Below, piece after piece: positions 9,066-18,016 of a DNA stretch of 64,000 bases. A program made the translations under genes and the position numbers. Numbering within the stretch: position 1 is the first letter of the stretch; every line of letters starts with the position of its first letter. Source of the stretch: Bacteroidota bacterium. Its GTDB lineage: Bacteria > Bacteroidota > Bacteroidia > Bacteroidales > CAIWKO01. Location: contig JBAXND010000019.1 in assembly GCA_037133915.1 (NCBI GenBank), positions 17,026-81,025 on the forward strand, given 5' to 3'. The notes below the pieces were generated by a model. It had not been told where the DNA came from, made no database searches, and saw nothing but the letters and a program-made list of their open reading frames with translations.

Positions 9066-10043
9066 ATGGAAAAAATTCATGATCTCTCTTTTTGCCCTTC
9101 ATGCGGCTCAAAACTGAATGGCGATGAAACTATCTGTCCCTTTTGTGGTTACCGCCTTCTTGAAGCTGATAAACAATTTGGTATCAAAGAGCCTGAACCG
9201 CCCGCGACTACGAACCAGCCGCCACCGAGTGTAGCGGAACCTCCTGCGGCACCGGTGATTGAAGAAAAACCTGAGCCCATTGTGGAACCTCCGGCGCCAC
9301 CGCTGCCTGTGGCAGAGAAAAAACATGATTTGGCTTTTTGTCCGGAATGCGGTGCAAAGCTTGATGGCAACGAAGTTGTTTGTCCTATTTGCGGATTCAG
9401 ATTGCTTGAACCTGCCGACAGGCACGACGAAATTCCACAGGAACCGATAGAGGAGAAGGCTGTTGAAGAAATTATCGCACCACCGGTTATTGAACCGGTA
9501 ATAGAAACAATTCCTGAAATTCCACCAATAGCCCCGATTGCGGAACTTCCCAAAGAAAAAGTTGTAGAAAGACCTCCGGTAATTCCTGCTGTTTCTAAAA
9601 AGAAGAAGCACACCGGATTGATTATTTTCCTGATTCTGCTGTTTTTAATTTTGGCGGGAGCGGGCACGACTGCTTTTCTTCAATATACCGGAAAGATAAA
9701 TGTGCCGCTGCTTTCGTTCATACCTTCAAATAAACCGCTGGCGGTTGTTTCCAATGTGGAAAAGAACTATTATTTTTGCTACGCGCCGAATCACACGATG
9801 AAAGATCAGATTATTATCATTTCAAGTGTGTTCATGCAAAGTGAAAATGGTAACTCAAAAGTTACTGCTACCAACGCATTCAAGAAATTAGTAAATATTC
9901 AATATCCGAAAGATTGTTTCTATTTCAGCCATGTAATTGCCATGAAGTATAACAATTTTGAAGAAGCGATGAAGGTGAGGGAATCAACAAAACAAGATTA
10001 TCAGAAAAGGCAATACAAAATCAGATATATAGAAATACATTAA
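9066..10043 (+). CDS. Membrane-anchored protein with two duplicated zinc ribbons
   Basis: Two near-identical modules, each 'hDL.FCP.CG.KL.g.e..CP.CG.rLLE' (about residues 5-33 and 87-115), are joined by proline/glutamate-rich linkers. A single membrane helix follows a KKKKH stop-transfer-like segment (about residues 180-202), then a C-terminal domain of about 120 residues that I do not recognise. The lysines before the helix suggest that the zinc ribbons stay in the cytoplasm and the C-terminus is outside. Internal duplication of the N-terminal module is plain in both sequence and spacing. It may bind protein or nucleic acid; no function is assigned. Confidence 0.75.
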   Translation: MEKIHDLSFCPSCGSKLNGDETICPFCGYRLLEADKQFGIKEPEPPATTNQPPPSVAEPPAAPVIEEKPEPIVEPPAPPLPVAEKKHDLAFCPECGAKLDGNEVVCPICGFRLLEPADRHDEIPQEPIEEKAVEEIIAPPVIEPVIETIPEIPPIAPIAELPKEKVVERPPVIPAVSKKKKHTGLIIFLILLFLILAGAGTTAFLQYTGKINVPLLSFIPSNKPLAVVSNVEKNYYFCYAPNHTMKDQIIIISSVFMQSENGNSKVTATNAFKKLVNIQYPKDCFYFSHVIAMKYNNFEEAMKVRESTKQDYQKRQYKIRYIEIH

Positions 10044-10050
10044 AAACTTA

Positions 10051-10057
10051 GAGGAGG
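10051..10057 (+). promoter_or_regulatory. Strong Shine-Dalgarno of argF
   Basis: GAGGAGG lies four bases before the ATG at 10062. Most genes here lack any Shine-Dalgarno, as is usual in Bacteroidota, so this one stands out. Confidence 0.7.
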
Positions 10058-10061
10058 ATTT

Positions 10062-11060
10062 ATGGCTTTTAATCTTAAAAACAGAAGTTTTTTGAAGCTG
10101 CTGGATTTTACACCGGCAGAAATCAAATTTTTACTTACCCTTTCAATGGACCTCAAAAAGGCCAAATATGCAGGCACAGAGCAGCAGATGCTGAAGGGAA
10201 AGAATATTGTTTTATTGTTCGAAAAAGATTCAACGCGCACCCGCTGCGCTTTTGAGGTGGCAGCTCTTGACCAGGGCGCACACGTTACTTATCTGGGACC
10301 TTCAGGCAGCCAGATGGGTAAAAAGGAATCGATGAAAGACACTGCGCGTGTTTTAGGTCGCATGTATGACGGTATTGAGTACCGCGGTTACGGTCAGTAT
10401 ATTGTTGAGGAACTTGCAAAATATTCGGGCGTTCCTGTATGGAACGGACTCACCAATGAGTTTCATCCTACACAGATACTTGCTGATTTTCTCACCATGA
10501 CCGAACATTGCGACAAGCCTTTGAATCAAATGTCGTTTGCTTTTGTGGGTGATGCACGCAACAACGTCGGGAACTCGCTGATGGTTGGCGCCGCAAAAAT
10601 GGGCATGGATTTCAGGGCAGGTGCGCCTAAGGAATGCCAGCCGGAAGATGCGCAGGTAGCTCAATGCCGCGAAATAGCCAAAGAAACCGGTGCCAAGATT
10701 ACCCTTACCGATGATGTAAATGCAGCCGTAAAAGGAGTTGACTTTATTTATACCGATGTGTGGGTTTCAATGGGCGAACCTGAAGCCGTTTGGGAAGAGC
10801 GTATCAAGTTACTGAAGCCCTATCAGGTGAATAAAAAACTGATGGAAGCAACCGGAAACCCGAAAGCGAAATTCCTGCACTGCCTCCCGGCCTTCCACAA
10901 CCGTGAAACCACAGTAGGAGAGCAGATATTCCAGAAATACGGCATGGATGGACTTGAAGTTACCGAAGATGTTTTTGAAGGAAAAAATTCGGTTGTTTTT
11001 GATGAGGCAGAGAATCGCCTTCATACCATCAAAGCTGTGATGGTGGCCACCTTGGGTTAA
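10062..11060 (+). CDS. argF: Ornithine carbamoyltransferase
   Basis: The enzyme joins carbamoyl phosphate to L-ornithine, giving citrulline. In the 332-residue product the carbamoyl-phosphate motif STRTR is at 57-61, HPTQ at 135-138, the ornithine-binding SMG at 236-238 and HCLP at 273-276. These are the marks of true ornithine transcarbamylases; the succinyl/acetyl-ornithine variants used by many Bacteroidota have a different loop instead of SMG, so this looks like the ordinary enzyme, which could also work catabolically (arcB-type). No other arginine gene is adjacent. A strong Shine-Dalgarno precedes it and a terminator follows. Confidence 0.95.
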   Translation: MAFNLKNRSFLKLLDFTPAEIKFLLTLSMDLKKAKYAGTEQQMLKGKNIVLLFEKDSTRTRCAFEVAALDQGAHVTYLGPSGSQMGKKESMKDTARVLGRMYDGIEYRGYGQYIVEELAKYSGVPVWNGLTNEFHPTQILADFLTMTEHCDKPLNQMSFAFVGDARNNVGNSLMVGAAKMGMDFRAGAPKECQPEDAQVAQCREIAKETGAKITLTDDVNAAVKGVDFIYTDVWVSMGEPEAVWEERIKLLKPYQVNKKLMEATGNPKAKFLHCLPAFHNRETTVGEQIFQKYGMDGLEVTEDVFEGKNSVVFDEAENRLHTIKAVMVATLG

Positions 11061-11082
11061 TCATTGCGAAACGTATAAAAAA

Positions 11083-11110
11083 AGAGCCGCACGTTATCAG
11101 TTGCGGCTCT
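11083..11110. terminator. Bidirectional terminator between argF and the FN3 gene
   Basis: A perfect 9-bp stem (AGAGCCGCA/TGCGGCTCT) with a 10-base loop has A-rich sequence on its left and T-rich sequence on its right. It can therefore stop both argF (plus) and 11142-11837 (minus). Confidence 0.85.
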
Positions 11111-11141
11111 TTTGTTTTTATCGCATAAACTGCTATAAAAA

Positions 11142-11837
11142 TTAATTCGGCAGAATTAAAATATCGCTGTAATTGGATTCAACATTATTATAATACACGA
11201 ATTTAATGCGTGCAAAATAGGTCTCGCCGGGCTTAAGATCGCTGATATAAACGCTGTTGCTGTCGTTGACCTCAACTACCTTCCATTCTCCGTTCTTCTC
11301 GCGATATTCAAAAAGAATTTGTTTTGCCACCACATTTGTAAATTCATTGTATTTGAACTTGAAGTTACCGCTGGTTTCATCTATGCGTGAATATTCGAGT
11401 TTACAGGGGGCTTCGAGCGATGTTGTAGAATGAAAACACAGCGGACCAATCAGGCTGTTCCGGCAAACCGTATAAATACATACATCGTACGAAACTCCGG
11501 GCAGCAGCGAAATCAGGTCGTAAGTAGAGCTGTGTTCGTTGGCCGAAATCTGAAATCCTTTTACGATGGTTGAAGTGTCAACATCTTTATACCAGTTGGC
11601 ATTATTAGACTGACTGAAATAGGGTTTTGCTTTAATCTGAAAGTAGTGTTCATATTCAGGTACACCTTTAGTGGGCCAGTATTTTTCGTCTATCAAAGGG
11701 CGCCAGAACTGAACCCTGAGTGCTGAAGTGGAAAGCACTGTTAAGTCCATTCCTGTAACTGCTCCGCCGCAATCGTTCTGAGCAAAAGTCATTTGCCCGA
11801 AAAGTCCAAAAATAATTACAAGTAGAAATTTTCTCAT
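11142..11837 (-). CDS. Secreted fibronectin type III protein
   Basis: A signal peptide (MRKFLLVIIFGLFGQMTFAQ) leads into two FN3-like halves: residues about 28-130 and 140-231, the latter with 'vvEVNDSNSVYISDLKPGETYFARIKFVY', a typical FN3 F/G strand region. The paired cysteines (CICTVCRN and PCKLEYSR) suggest one disulfide. There is no T9SS sorting domain, so it is probably periplasmic or released by another route. It lies 20 bases downstream of the DUF3795 gene and is likely cotranscribed with it. Confidence 0.7.
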   Translation of the reverse strand: MRKFLLVIIFGLFGQMTFAQNDCGGAVTGMDLTVLSTSALRVQFWRPLIDEKYWPTKGVPEYEHYFQIKAKPYFSQSNNANWYKDVDTSTIVKGFQISANEHSSTYDLISLLPGVSYDVCIYTVCRNSLIGPLCFHSTTSLEAPCKLEYSRIDETSGNFKFKYNEFTNVVAKQILFEYREKNGEWKVVEVNDSNSVYISDLKPGETYFARIKFVYYNNVESNYSDILILPN

Positions 11838-11857
11838 TTTTAATATTTAAAATGAAA

Positions 11858-12337
11858 TTATTGGTTTCGTTCACGGACACAATTAAAAACAGCGGTTCCG
11901 CATTTTTTGCAAGTGTCTTCATACCAATGGAAGGGCTCGTTGCATTCGGCGCACTTCCAGCGCTTTTGTTGCTCCTCCGTCCATTTTTTATATCCTGATT
12001 TTTTTATTTCTTCAAGGTTATTAATCACGAAACTCCGATGCAGGTATTTGTCGTTTTTAAATTCTACCAGATGATTGCAAGGATAATCAGGGCATTCAAA
12101 ACAGAACTCCACATTATTTTCCTGAGCGCATGGTTTTATGCGACAGCTTTTAGCGCAGTTGGAATTTACTGACGAACGGCAGCCATTGCAGGTGACGTCG
12201 TCCGGTTTGAGGCCGAACTCGTCGGTCAGACGCGTTGCGGTACCGTTACAATTTGCCTGATACACTACACAGGCACCGCAATACAAACCGCAATAGGTAT
12301 CTAAACGGTTGGGAGTAGTAGTTTTATCCATCAGCAT
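11858..12337 (-). CDS. DUF3795 cysteine-rich protein
   Basis: The 159-residue product is rich in cysteine with the DUF3795 pattern: 'YCGLYCGACVVYQANC', then 'CNGCRS', 'CAKSCRIKPCA' and 'FCFECPDYPCNHL'. A C-terminal zinc-ribbon-like CAEC...CKKCG follows (about residues 128-150). Metal binding is likely; the function of DUF3795 is unknown. The start could be the ATG at 12337 or the one at 12331. A promoter match lies just upstream. Confidence 0.8.
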   Translation of the reverse strand: MLMDKTTTPNRLDTYCGLYCGACVVYQANCNGTATRLTDEFGLKPDDVTCNGCRSSVNSNCAKSCRIKPCAQENNVEFCFECPDYPCNHLVEFKNDKYLHRSFVINNLEEIKKSGYKKWTEEQQKRWKCAECNEPFHWYEDTCKKCGTAVFNCVRERNQ

Positions 12338-12354
12338 ACACCTAATTAGTAGCC

Positions 12355-12385
12355 CAAAAATACGGCATGCAGTAAGCTATTACAA
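12355..12385 (-). promoter_or_regulatory. Promoter of the DUF3795-FN3 pair
   Basis: On the minus strand TTG (12383-12385), 20 bases, then TATTTTTG (12355-12362), a full Bacteroidota match, about 18 bases upstream of the ATG at 12337. Confidence 0.6.
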
Positions 12386-12601
12386 TGATTTATATCAATT
12401 TAGTAAAAATTTAACAGCCTTGAAGCTTTATCTAGCTGATAATAGCAAGGGTAAGTATATTTGCGTGTCGTTTGGATGTGGTCAGATTTGTTAATTTGCA
12501 AAAATAACCATGGCAACTGCAGTGCAACTGAAGCGGATTTTCAATAAATTACACCAACAATATAGTTGAAAATAGTTATTTACGTGAGGCAGACGAACAT
12601 T

Positions 12602-14473
12602 TTATCGGCAGAATCTGTTCAGGAATTCGCCCGATTTAGGATTGCCCATTTTTGATGAAATATGCCAGTCGGCGCAGGCGCCCTGCATATCCTTAAGTTT
12701 GTATTTTGCAATACCGCGGTTATGATAGGCATTATTGTAATCGGGGTCGAGGCTGATAGCTTTGTCGAAATCGGCCAATGCCTGCTGAGCCTTGCCAAGA
12801 TTGGTTTTCAACATTCCGCGCGTGCAATATCCAATGGCAAATTTATCGTATATTTTCAGCGATTCTTCAATGGCTTCAATGGCTCCCGTGGTATCGCCCA
12901 TTTCGTATTTCACGATTGAAATATTATTGTAAGCCCCGTAATAATCGGGTTTCAGTTTTATAGCTTTTTCATAATCGGCCAGCGACTCTTTGTACTGTCC
13001 TTTTTCCATGGAAATAACGCCACGGTTGTAATAAGGCAATTCCCAGTCGGGATTACGCTCAATACCCTTGTTGATGTAGGGCAAGGCTTCATCAGAACGG
13101 CCTGCCCAGTACAATGAAAGCCCCATATTAACCAATGCCCGTGGCTTTTCGGGCGATTTTTTCAAAACGTCGGTATAAAGGGTAACTTCATCTTTCCATA
13201 TTTTATTCCGCTCAACGGTAAGGTATGAGTTAATGATAATGATGAGGAAGAGAACAGCCATTCCGGCTTTCTGATAGGCTTTCGGCAGATAAAAAATAAT
13301 TGCTGTCAGGAAAATGAAAAAGCCGATGCCCGGTAAATAGGTTCGGTGTTCAAAGATTACATTGGGAATAGGGATGATGCTGGATTCAATTGCAGAAGTA
13401 ATGAAAAACCAGAAGATACCGAATGAAAGCAGCCGGTATTTGCGGAAAAGGAGGATTCCGGTAACAATGATTGCCAGAAGTATCAGGAAACTGGTTAATG
13501 TTTTTACTTCAAAAAAACTCGCGGAAATAGAATAATCATAATCAAGATTTTGTCCCACCGGAACCAACATGAGGCTGATGTATGTGATGAGAACTCGAAA
13601 CTGGGTAAGCAGGTATGTGAATGCTGTAAGACTATACAGATTGCCCTGCTCTCGGGGAAGATCTTTAAATATCCAGAATCCGAAATTCAGAAAGAACAGT
13701 ACGGCTGCAACAATGCCCATGCCTGCAACTGCCCACAGCCGCCAGTCTTTAATGTTGATTCTGAATTTTTCCGTTTTGAAAAAAGTGAATTCGTACAACA
13801 GTATGATGAAGGGTAGCGTAAACGTGATTTCTTTGGTCATCATGCCGATAATAGCCGACAGTGCCGAGCCGCAGAACATCAGCACCCTGTTTCGTTTTTC
13901 CCCGGTGTACAGACGTCCTTTAATATAAAGAAACAGGGAAAGCAGATAATACAGGGTTGCAAGTGATGCCAGTCGTTGAACAATGTAGGTTACCGCCTGT
14001 GTAGCCATCGGGTGGGAAACAAAGAGCAGTGCCGCCAGCAGTGCAACATATTTATCCGTGCCGCTTCCGGCTGATTTCTGAAGCACTGGCGTTTTAAATG
14101 TAATCATTACAAGCGCAAAGACAAGCAGGGCATTTATGAGATGAATGATAAGATTAACCAGGTGATATCCCCACACATCAAGTCTGTTGAAATAGTAGTT
14201 GAGAGCAAAAGTGAGAGTGCCGAGCGGTCGGCTGGGGCTGTAGTTCCACCATGCATGAATATTGCTCAGGTCTTTGATTTCCGTATTATCCCTGATGTTC
14301 GCGAAATCGTCAAAATGAAAACTGCAATGGAAGGAGTTTGAATACACTATGATTCCGAGCAGTATGATTATAATTGCCGAAAAAGGCAAAAACGCACGAC
14401 CGGTTTTTATTCCGGGTGTTGCGGTGTTTTTTCTCGATTTCGGTTTTGGGATATTCTTTTTCGTTTTTTGCAT
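12602..14473 (-). CDS. TMTC-like membrane protein with TPR tail (copy 2)
   Basis: The 623-residue product has a cytoplasmic N-terminus, then about ten membrane helices (residues about 28-430) and four or five TPR repeats to the end. The first loop has the acidic pair FHFDDFAN (D55-D56), the position of the catalytic DD/DxD in GT-C glycosyltransferases, and WWNYSPSRPLGTLTFALNY, as in eukaryotic TMTC O-mannosyltransferases and related bacterial proteins. Protein glycosylation in the periplasm is therefore plausible but not shown. I chose ATG 14473; a longer frame overlaps the upstream gene. It is 32 bases downstream of a paralogue with the same design. Confidence 0.75.
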   Translation of the reverse strand: MQKTKKNIPKPKSRKNTATPGIKTGRAFLPFSAIIIILLGIIVYSNSFHCSFHFDDFANIRDNTEIKDLSNIHAWWNYSPSRPLGTLTFALNYYFNRLDVWGYHLVNLIIHLINALLVFALVMITFKTPVLQKSAGSGTDKYVALLAALLFVSHPMATQAVTYIVQRLASLATLYYLLSLFLYIKGRLYTGEKRNRVLMFCGSALSAIIGMMTKEITFTLPFIILLYEFTFFKTEKFRINIKDWRLWAVAGMGIVAAVLFFLNFGFWIFKDLPREQGNLYSLTAFTYLLTQFRVLITYISLMLVPVGQNLDYDYSISASFFEVKTLTSFLILLAIIVTGILLFRKYRLLSFGIFWFFITSAIESSIIPIPNVIFEHRTYLPGIGFFIFLTAIIFYLPKAYQKAGMAVLFLIIIINSYLTVERNKIWKDEVTLYTDVLKKSPEKPRALVNMGLSLYWAGRSDEALPYINKGIERNPDWELPYYNRGVISMEKGQYKESLADYEKAIKLKPDYYGAYNNISIVKYEMGDTTGAIEAIEESLKIYDKFAIGYCTRGMLKTNLGKAQQALADFDKAISLDPDYNNAYHNRGIAKYKLKDMQGACADWHISSKMGNPKSGEFLNRFCR

Positions 14474-14505
14474 GTACCTTGATTTATTTTGTTTGCCTGT
14501 TATAA

Positions 14506-16281
14506 TCACTTTCCGCAGAACTGCTGCAGAAAATCTTTGGCTTCCTGTTTGCCTAGTGAATCGGCCACTTTCATATCGGCACAACCACCATTTTTATCAC
14601 CTCTGAAATACTTCATTTTCCCGCGGTTGAGCCAGGCGTCGCCAAAGTCTTTGCGTGCCTGTATTGCAGCGTTCAGGTCGTTGTAGGCGCCCAGTGTATC
14701 TTTGTTCATGATGCGTATCAACGCACGGTTATTATAAGCTTTGAAGTTGGTGGTATCTGTTTCGATGGCGCGGTTAAAGCACTTCAGTGCCTGAACGTAA
14801 TCCTGCAATCCTAAATATGAAACGCCCAAATCGTACTGCGGCTCAGCCCAGTCAGGATTATACTTGATGCTTTCGTTATACCACTTTATTGATTCCGGTA
14901 TATTTCCTTTGTAATAATAACATAATCCAAGGTTATGAAGCGGTCGCGATTTGTGTGGCGATTTCTTTACAACATCCGTCCAAAGCGACATTTCGGTCTT
15001 CCACACCTTGTTTCGTTCAAACGTAAGAAAACTGTTGACAACAATAATTATAAGAAGAAAAGCCGTTCCATAGACAATATTTTTTCGGGATAAATAGAAA
15101 ACAATAACCGGCAAGAATATGAAAAAACCAATGCCAGTAAGGTAGGTGCGGTGTTCGAATATAACATTGGGAATTGGGATAAAACTTGATTCTATGATAG
15201 AGGTAATGAAAAACCAGAAAATACCGAATGATAGCAGCCTGAATTTTCGGTACAATAAAATTCCGGCAATTACGATTCCCAAAAGCATCAGAAAACTAAA
15301 CAGCGTTTTGAGTTCAAAAAAACCGGTTGATATTGCATAGTCATAATCAAGATTCTGGTTCAGCGGCAGCAGCAATAGTCTCAGATACGTGGTAAGAACG
15401 CGGAATTGTGTAAGCAAATAGGTATATGCCGTAATGGTGTAGGTGTGGCCTTGCTCGGGCTTAATATCATTAAAAATAGTGAGGTTGAAATTTTTAAGAA
15501 ATAACAGGATTCCGATGAGTATAATACCTGCAAATGCCCATATTTTCCAGTCGCGGAATGAAATGCTGAACCTGTTGGTTCTGATAAATGTAAATTCATA
15601 AAGCAGTATGATAACCGGAAGTGTGAAAGTATTTTCTTTGGTCATCATACCCAATAATGCCGCAAGCGCGGAAAGTACAAAAAAGACAATGCTTTTCTTC
15701 CGCGTTTGGCTTTCCCGCCCATTTACATAAAACAAAAGAGACAGAATGTAAAACATGGTTGCCAGCGAAGCCAGACGTTGCACAATGTAGGTTACTGCCT
15801 GAGTCTGCAATGGATGCGTGAGAAACAGCAGAGCAGCAAAGAGTGCAATGAGGTTACGGTGTTTGAATACAGGCGTGCTTTTAATGCGTGGTGTATTAAT
15901 CGTGCTGATTACAAGCAGCAGAATTAAAATCGAGTTTATAAGGTGTATGATAAGATTAACGAAATGATAACCCCAAACATCCAGTTTATTGAAATGGTAA
16001 TTGAGGGCAAATGTCATGGTGCCTAGCGGACGGCTCGGTACGTAATTCCACCATGCGCTCACATTGCTGAGATTCTTAATTGCAGGATTGTCGCGGATAT
16101 TCGCATAATCATCGAACTGGAAACCACAATTGAATGAATTGGAATAAATGATGCTGCCAACAATTACAATAGTAACAATGGCAAAGAACAGAAGTGTTTT
16201 ACCGGTCATAAAAGGGTTTTCCGGCCGTTTCCTGACCTGTGCAGGCGATTTTCGTAGTTTAGAGTGGGCATTATTTTTCAT
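14506..16281 (-). CDS. TMTC-like membrane protein with TPR tail (copy 1)
   Basis: A 591-residue paralogue of the gene downstream: same helix pattern, same FQFDDYANIRDN loop (D57-D58), same WWNYVPSRPLGTMTFALNY, then about four TPRs ending GGCADMKVADSLG. The two share the stretch around residues 45-250 closely and differ more in the TPRs, suggesting an old tandem duplication in which the TPR partner or acceptor has diverged. They are read as one transcription unit from 16281. GT-C-type glycosyl transfer is inferred from the DD motif and topology only. Confidence 0.75.
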   Translation of the reverse strand: MKNNAHSKLRKSPAQVRKRPENPFMTGKTLLFFAIVTIVIVGSIIYSNSFNCGFQFDDYANIRDNPAIKNLSNVSAWWNYVPSRPLGTMTFALNYHFNKLDVWGYHFVNLIIHLINSILILLLVISTINTPRIKSTPVFKHRNLIALFAALLFLTHPLQTQAVTYIVQRLASLATMFYILSLLFYVNGRESQTRKKSIVFFVLSALAALLGMMTKENTFTLPVIILLYEFTFIRTNRFSISFRDWKIWAFAGIILIGILLFLKNFNLTIFNDIKPEQGHTYTITAYTYLLTQFRVLTTYLRLLLLPLNQNLDYDYAISTGFFELKTLFSFLMLLGIVIAGILLYRKFRLLSFGIFWFFITSIIESSFIPIPNVIFEHRTYLTGIGFFIFLPVIVFYLSRKNIVYGTAFLLIIIVVNSFLTFERNKVWKTEMSLWTDVVKKSPHKSRPLHNLGLCYYYKGNIPESIKWYNESIKYNPDWAEPQYDLGVSYLGLQDYVQALKCFNRAIETDTTNFKAYNNRALIRIMNKDTLGAYNDLNAAIQARKDFGDAWLNRGKMKYFRGDKNGGCADMKVADSLGKQEAKDFLQQFCGK

Positions 16282-16452
16282 GGCATTCGTTTTTTTATCC
16301 TGATATTCATTTCATCAATAAATTATTTTTCACTTCAGGAATTGTAAAGATAAAAAAAATCCGGATTTACAATTTGTTAAGATTGTTTTCAAATAATATC
16401 AATACTGTTGACTAACTTTGCCTCTGTTAAGGTTTATATACGGGCAACTTGT

Positions 16453-17859
16453 ATGCAACAGCGAAAAAAAATAGTCCTGTACAATCCGAAAGCGGTTTTT
16501 TTCGACATGCCGCTTGCGCTGCTTGCCGTTGGTTCTGCCCTTGATACTTCACGTTATGAGGTCATCATTATTGATGGACGGATTGAATCTCACATTGACG
16601 AACTTCTTGCCCTTCATCTTCCTGATGCCCTTTGTTTCGGAATTTCGGTAATAACGGGCGCGCCATTGAATGATGCCCTCAAAACATCCAAGACTGTTAA
16701 AAAGCATTTTCCCGGACTGCCTGTAATTTGGGGCGGATGGCATGCGTCATTGTTTCCCGAGCAGGTGCTTGCGGATGAATCTTGTGTGGATATAGTGGTT
16801 CGCGGGCAGGGTGAAATTACTTTTACGGAACTGGTCGCAAACCTGAGTAATGGCCTTGATCTTGATTCAGTCAAAGGCATTTGTTATCGTAAGAAGGATG
16901 GCACGGTAATGTGCAATCCGCTTCGGACACTTAGTGCGGTAGAAGCGTTCAACAGAATCGATTACAGTTTTATAGATGTGGAAACTTATTTTCATAACAA
17001 GGGCAACAGGCAGTTTGATATAATTACTTCAGCAGGCTGTCTTTTTCGCTGCGCCTTTTGTGCAGATCCTTTTGTATATGGAAGAAAGTTCAGTGCGCTT
17101 CCGGCAAAACGACTCGCCGATGACATCGAATATTACTACCATAAGTATGCTTTCACCGACCTGAATTTTCAGGATGAATCGTTTTTTACGTATTCACAAC
17201 GGGTGCACGATTTAACAACGGAGCTTATTCAGCGAAAGATTAAACTCAGCTGGGCGGCCACCATGCGTGCCGATCAGGGAGCAAAGCTCAGCGATGAAAC
17301 CTGGCGATTGTGTAAAGCCTCAGGATTGAGGCGGCTGCTGATAGGGGTTGAATCGGGTTCGCAGGAGATGCTAGACACGCTTAATAAAGACATTAAACTG
17401 GAGCAGGTTTATGCCTGCGCAGAAAAGTGCAGAGAGCTGGGCATAGCCGTTATATTTCCTTTTATAATCGGTTTCCCTGGCGAAAGTGATGAAAGCGCGG
17501 AAGCCACTGCACGGGTAATGAAAGAATTGAAATCAATGAGTCCATTGTTTGAAACTCCTGCATTTCATTTCAGACCGTATCCCGGATCAAGGCTTATACA
17601 TGAGGCGGAGGCGGGTGGGTATCGGCTTCCTGCCACGACTGCAGCCTGGGCAGAGTTTGATTTCGTTGATTCGGTTGGTCCGTGGGTGTCGAAAGAGAAA
17701 GCGGCGTATTTTGATGCATTGGGTTTTTATCTCAAACTGGCATACGGACGCAGGCGGTTGCTGCTATTGCCTTTTCGGTTTATTGCCCGATATCGCTGCC
17801 GTTATAATTTTTTTCGATTTCCCTTGGCAATGAATATTTTCAAACAATTATCTAATTAA
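16453..17859 (+). CDS. B12-binding radical SAM protein
   Basis: Residues about 5-135 form a cobalamin-binding Rossmann domain without the DxHxxG histidine loop (IDGRIESH is at that place), and the radical SAM cluster motif is C196-x3-C200-x2-C203 (GCLFRCAFC). The family includes methyltransferases and enzymes of lipid, bacteriochlorophyll and antibiotic modification; the substrate is not evident. The C-terminal 60 residues are rich in arginine and aromatic residues. I chose ATG 16453; a TTG at 16408 lies in front of it. A TAACTTTG box at 16413-16420 is suitably placed as -7 element. It stands alone, divergent from the TMTC-like genes. Confidence 0.85.
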   Translation: MQQRKKIVLYNPKAVFFDMPLALLAVGSALDTSRYEVIIIDGRIESHIDELLALHLPDALCFGISVITGAPLNDALKTSKTVKKHFPGLPVIWGGWHASLFPEQVLADESCVDIVVRGQGEITFTELVANLSNGLDLDSVKGICYRKKDGTVMCNPLRTLSAVEAFNRIDYSFIDVETYFHNKGNRQFDIITSAGCLFRCAFCADPFVYGRKFSALPAKRLADDIEYYYHKYAFTDLNFQDESFFTYSQRVHDLTTELIQRKIKLSWAATMRADQGAKLSDETWRLCKASGLRRLLIGVESGSQEMLDTLNKDIKLEQVYACAEKCRELGIAVIFPFIIGFPGESDESAEATARVMKELKSMSPLFETPAFHFRPYPGSRLIHEAEAGGYRLPATTAAWAEFDFVDSVGPWVSKEKAAYFDALGFYLKLAYGRRRLLLLPFRFIARYRCRYNFFRFPLAMNIFKQLSN

Positions 17860-17872
17860 TAGGAAATCAAGC

Positions 17873-17975
17873 AAAGGCGCGAAGAATATTTATATTTTTG
17901 TTTTATTTTACTGCCGGGCGGACAGGCATATCAAATTATAAATTCACACACAGGCGCGAAGACGCAAAGAATATT
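17873..17975. repeat. Two imperfect copies of a GGCGCGAAG repeat
   Basis: AAAGGCGCGAAGAATATT (17873-17890) and CAGGCGCGAAGACGCAAAGAATATT's core (17951-17975) are related; the second has an extra ACGCAA. The element resembles dispersed intergenic repeats known from many bacterial genomes, which I cannot verify here. Confidence 0.4.
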
Positions 17976-17983
17976 ATTAATTA

Positions 17984-18010
17984 TTTTCAAATTGACTTAA
18001 TTTCAAATTA
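17984..18010 (+). repeat. Shared 27-base leader before the first glycine-rich gene
   Basis: This segment matches 19608-19634 in 24 of 27 bases. Each copy holds two TTTCAAATT units and ends six or seven bases before the ATG. It may be a duplicated leader or an operator shared by the two paralogues. Confidence 0.4.
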
Positions 18011-18016
18011 TCAAAT

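Noticed and set aside
9108..9667. Long minus-strand reading frames opposite the double zinc-ribbon gene
   Set aside because: They are shadows of the biased proline- and glutamate-rich codons of the real gene; compositions (Arg/Asn/Phe-rich) are not protein-like.
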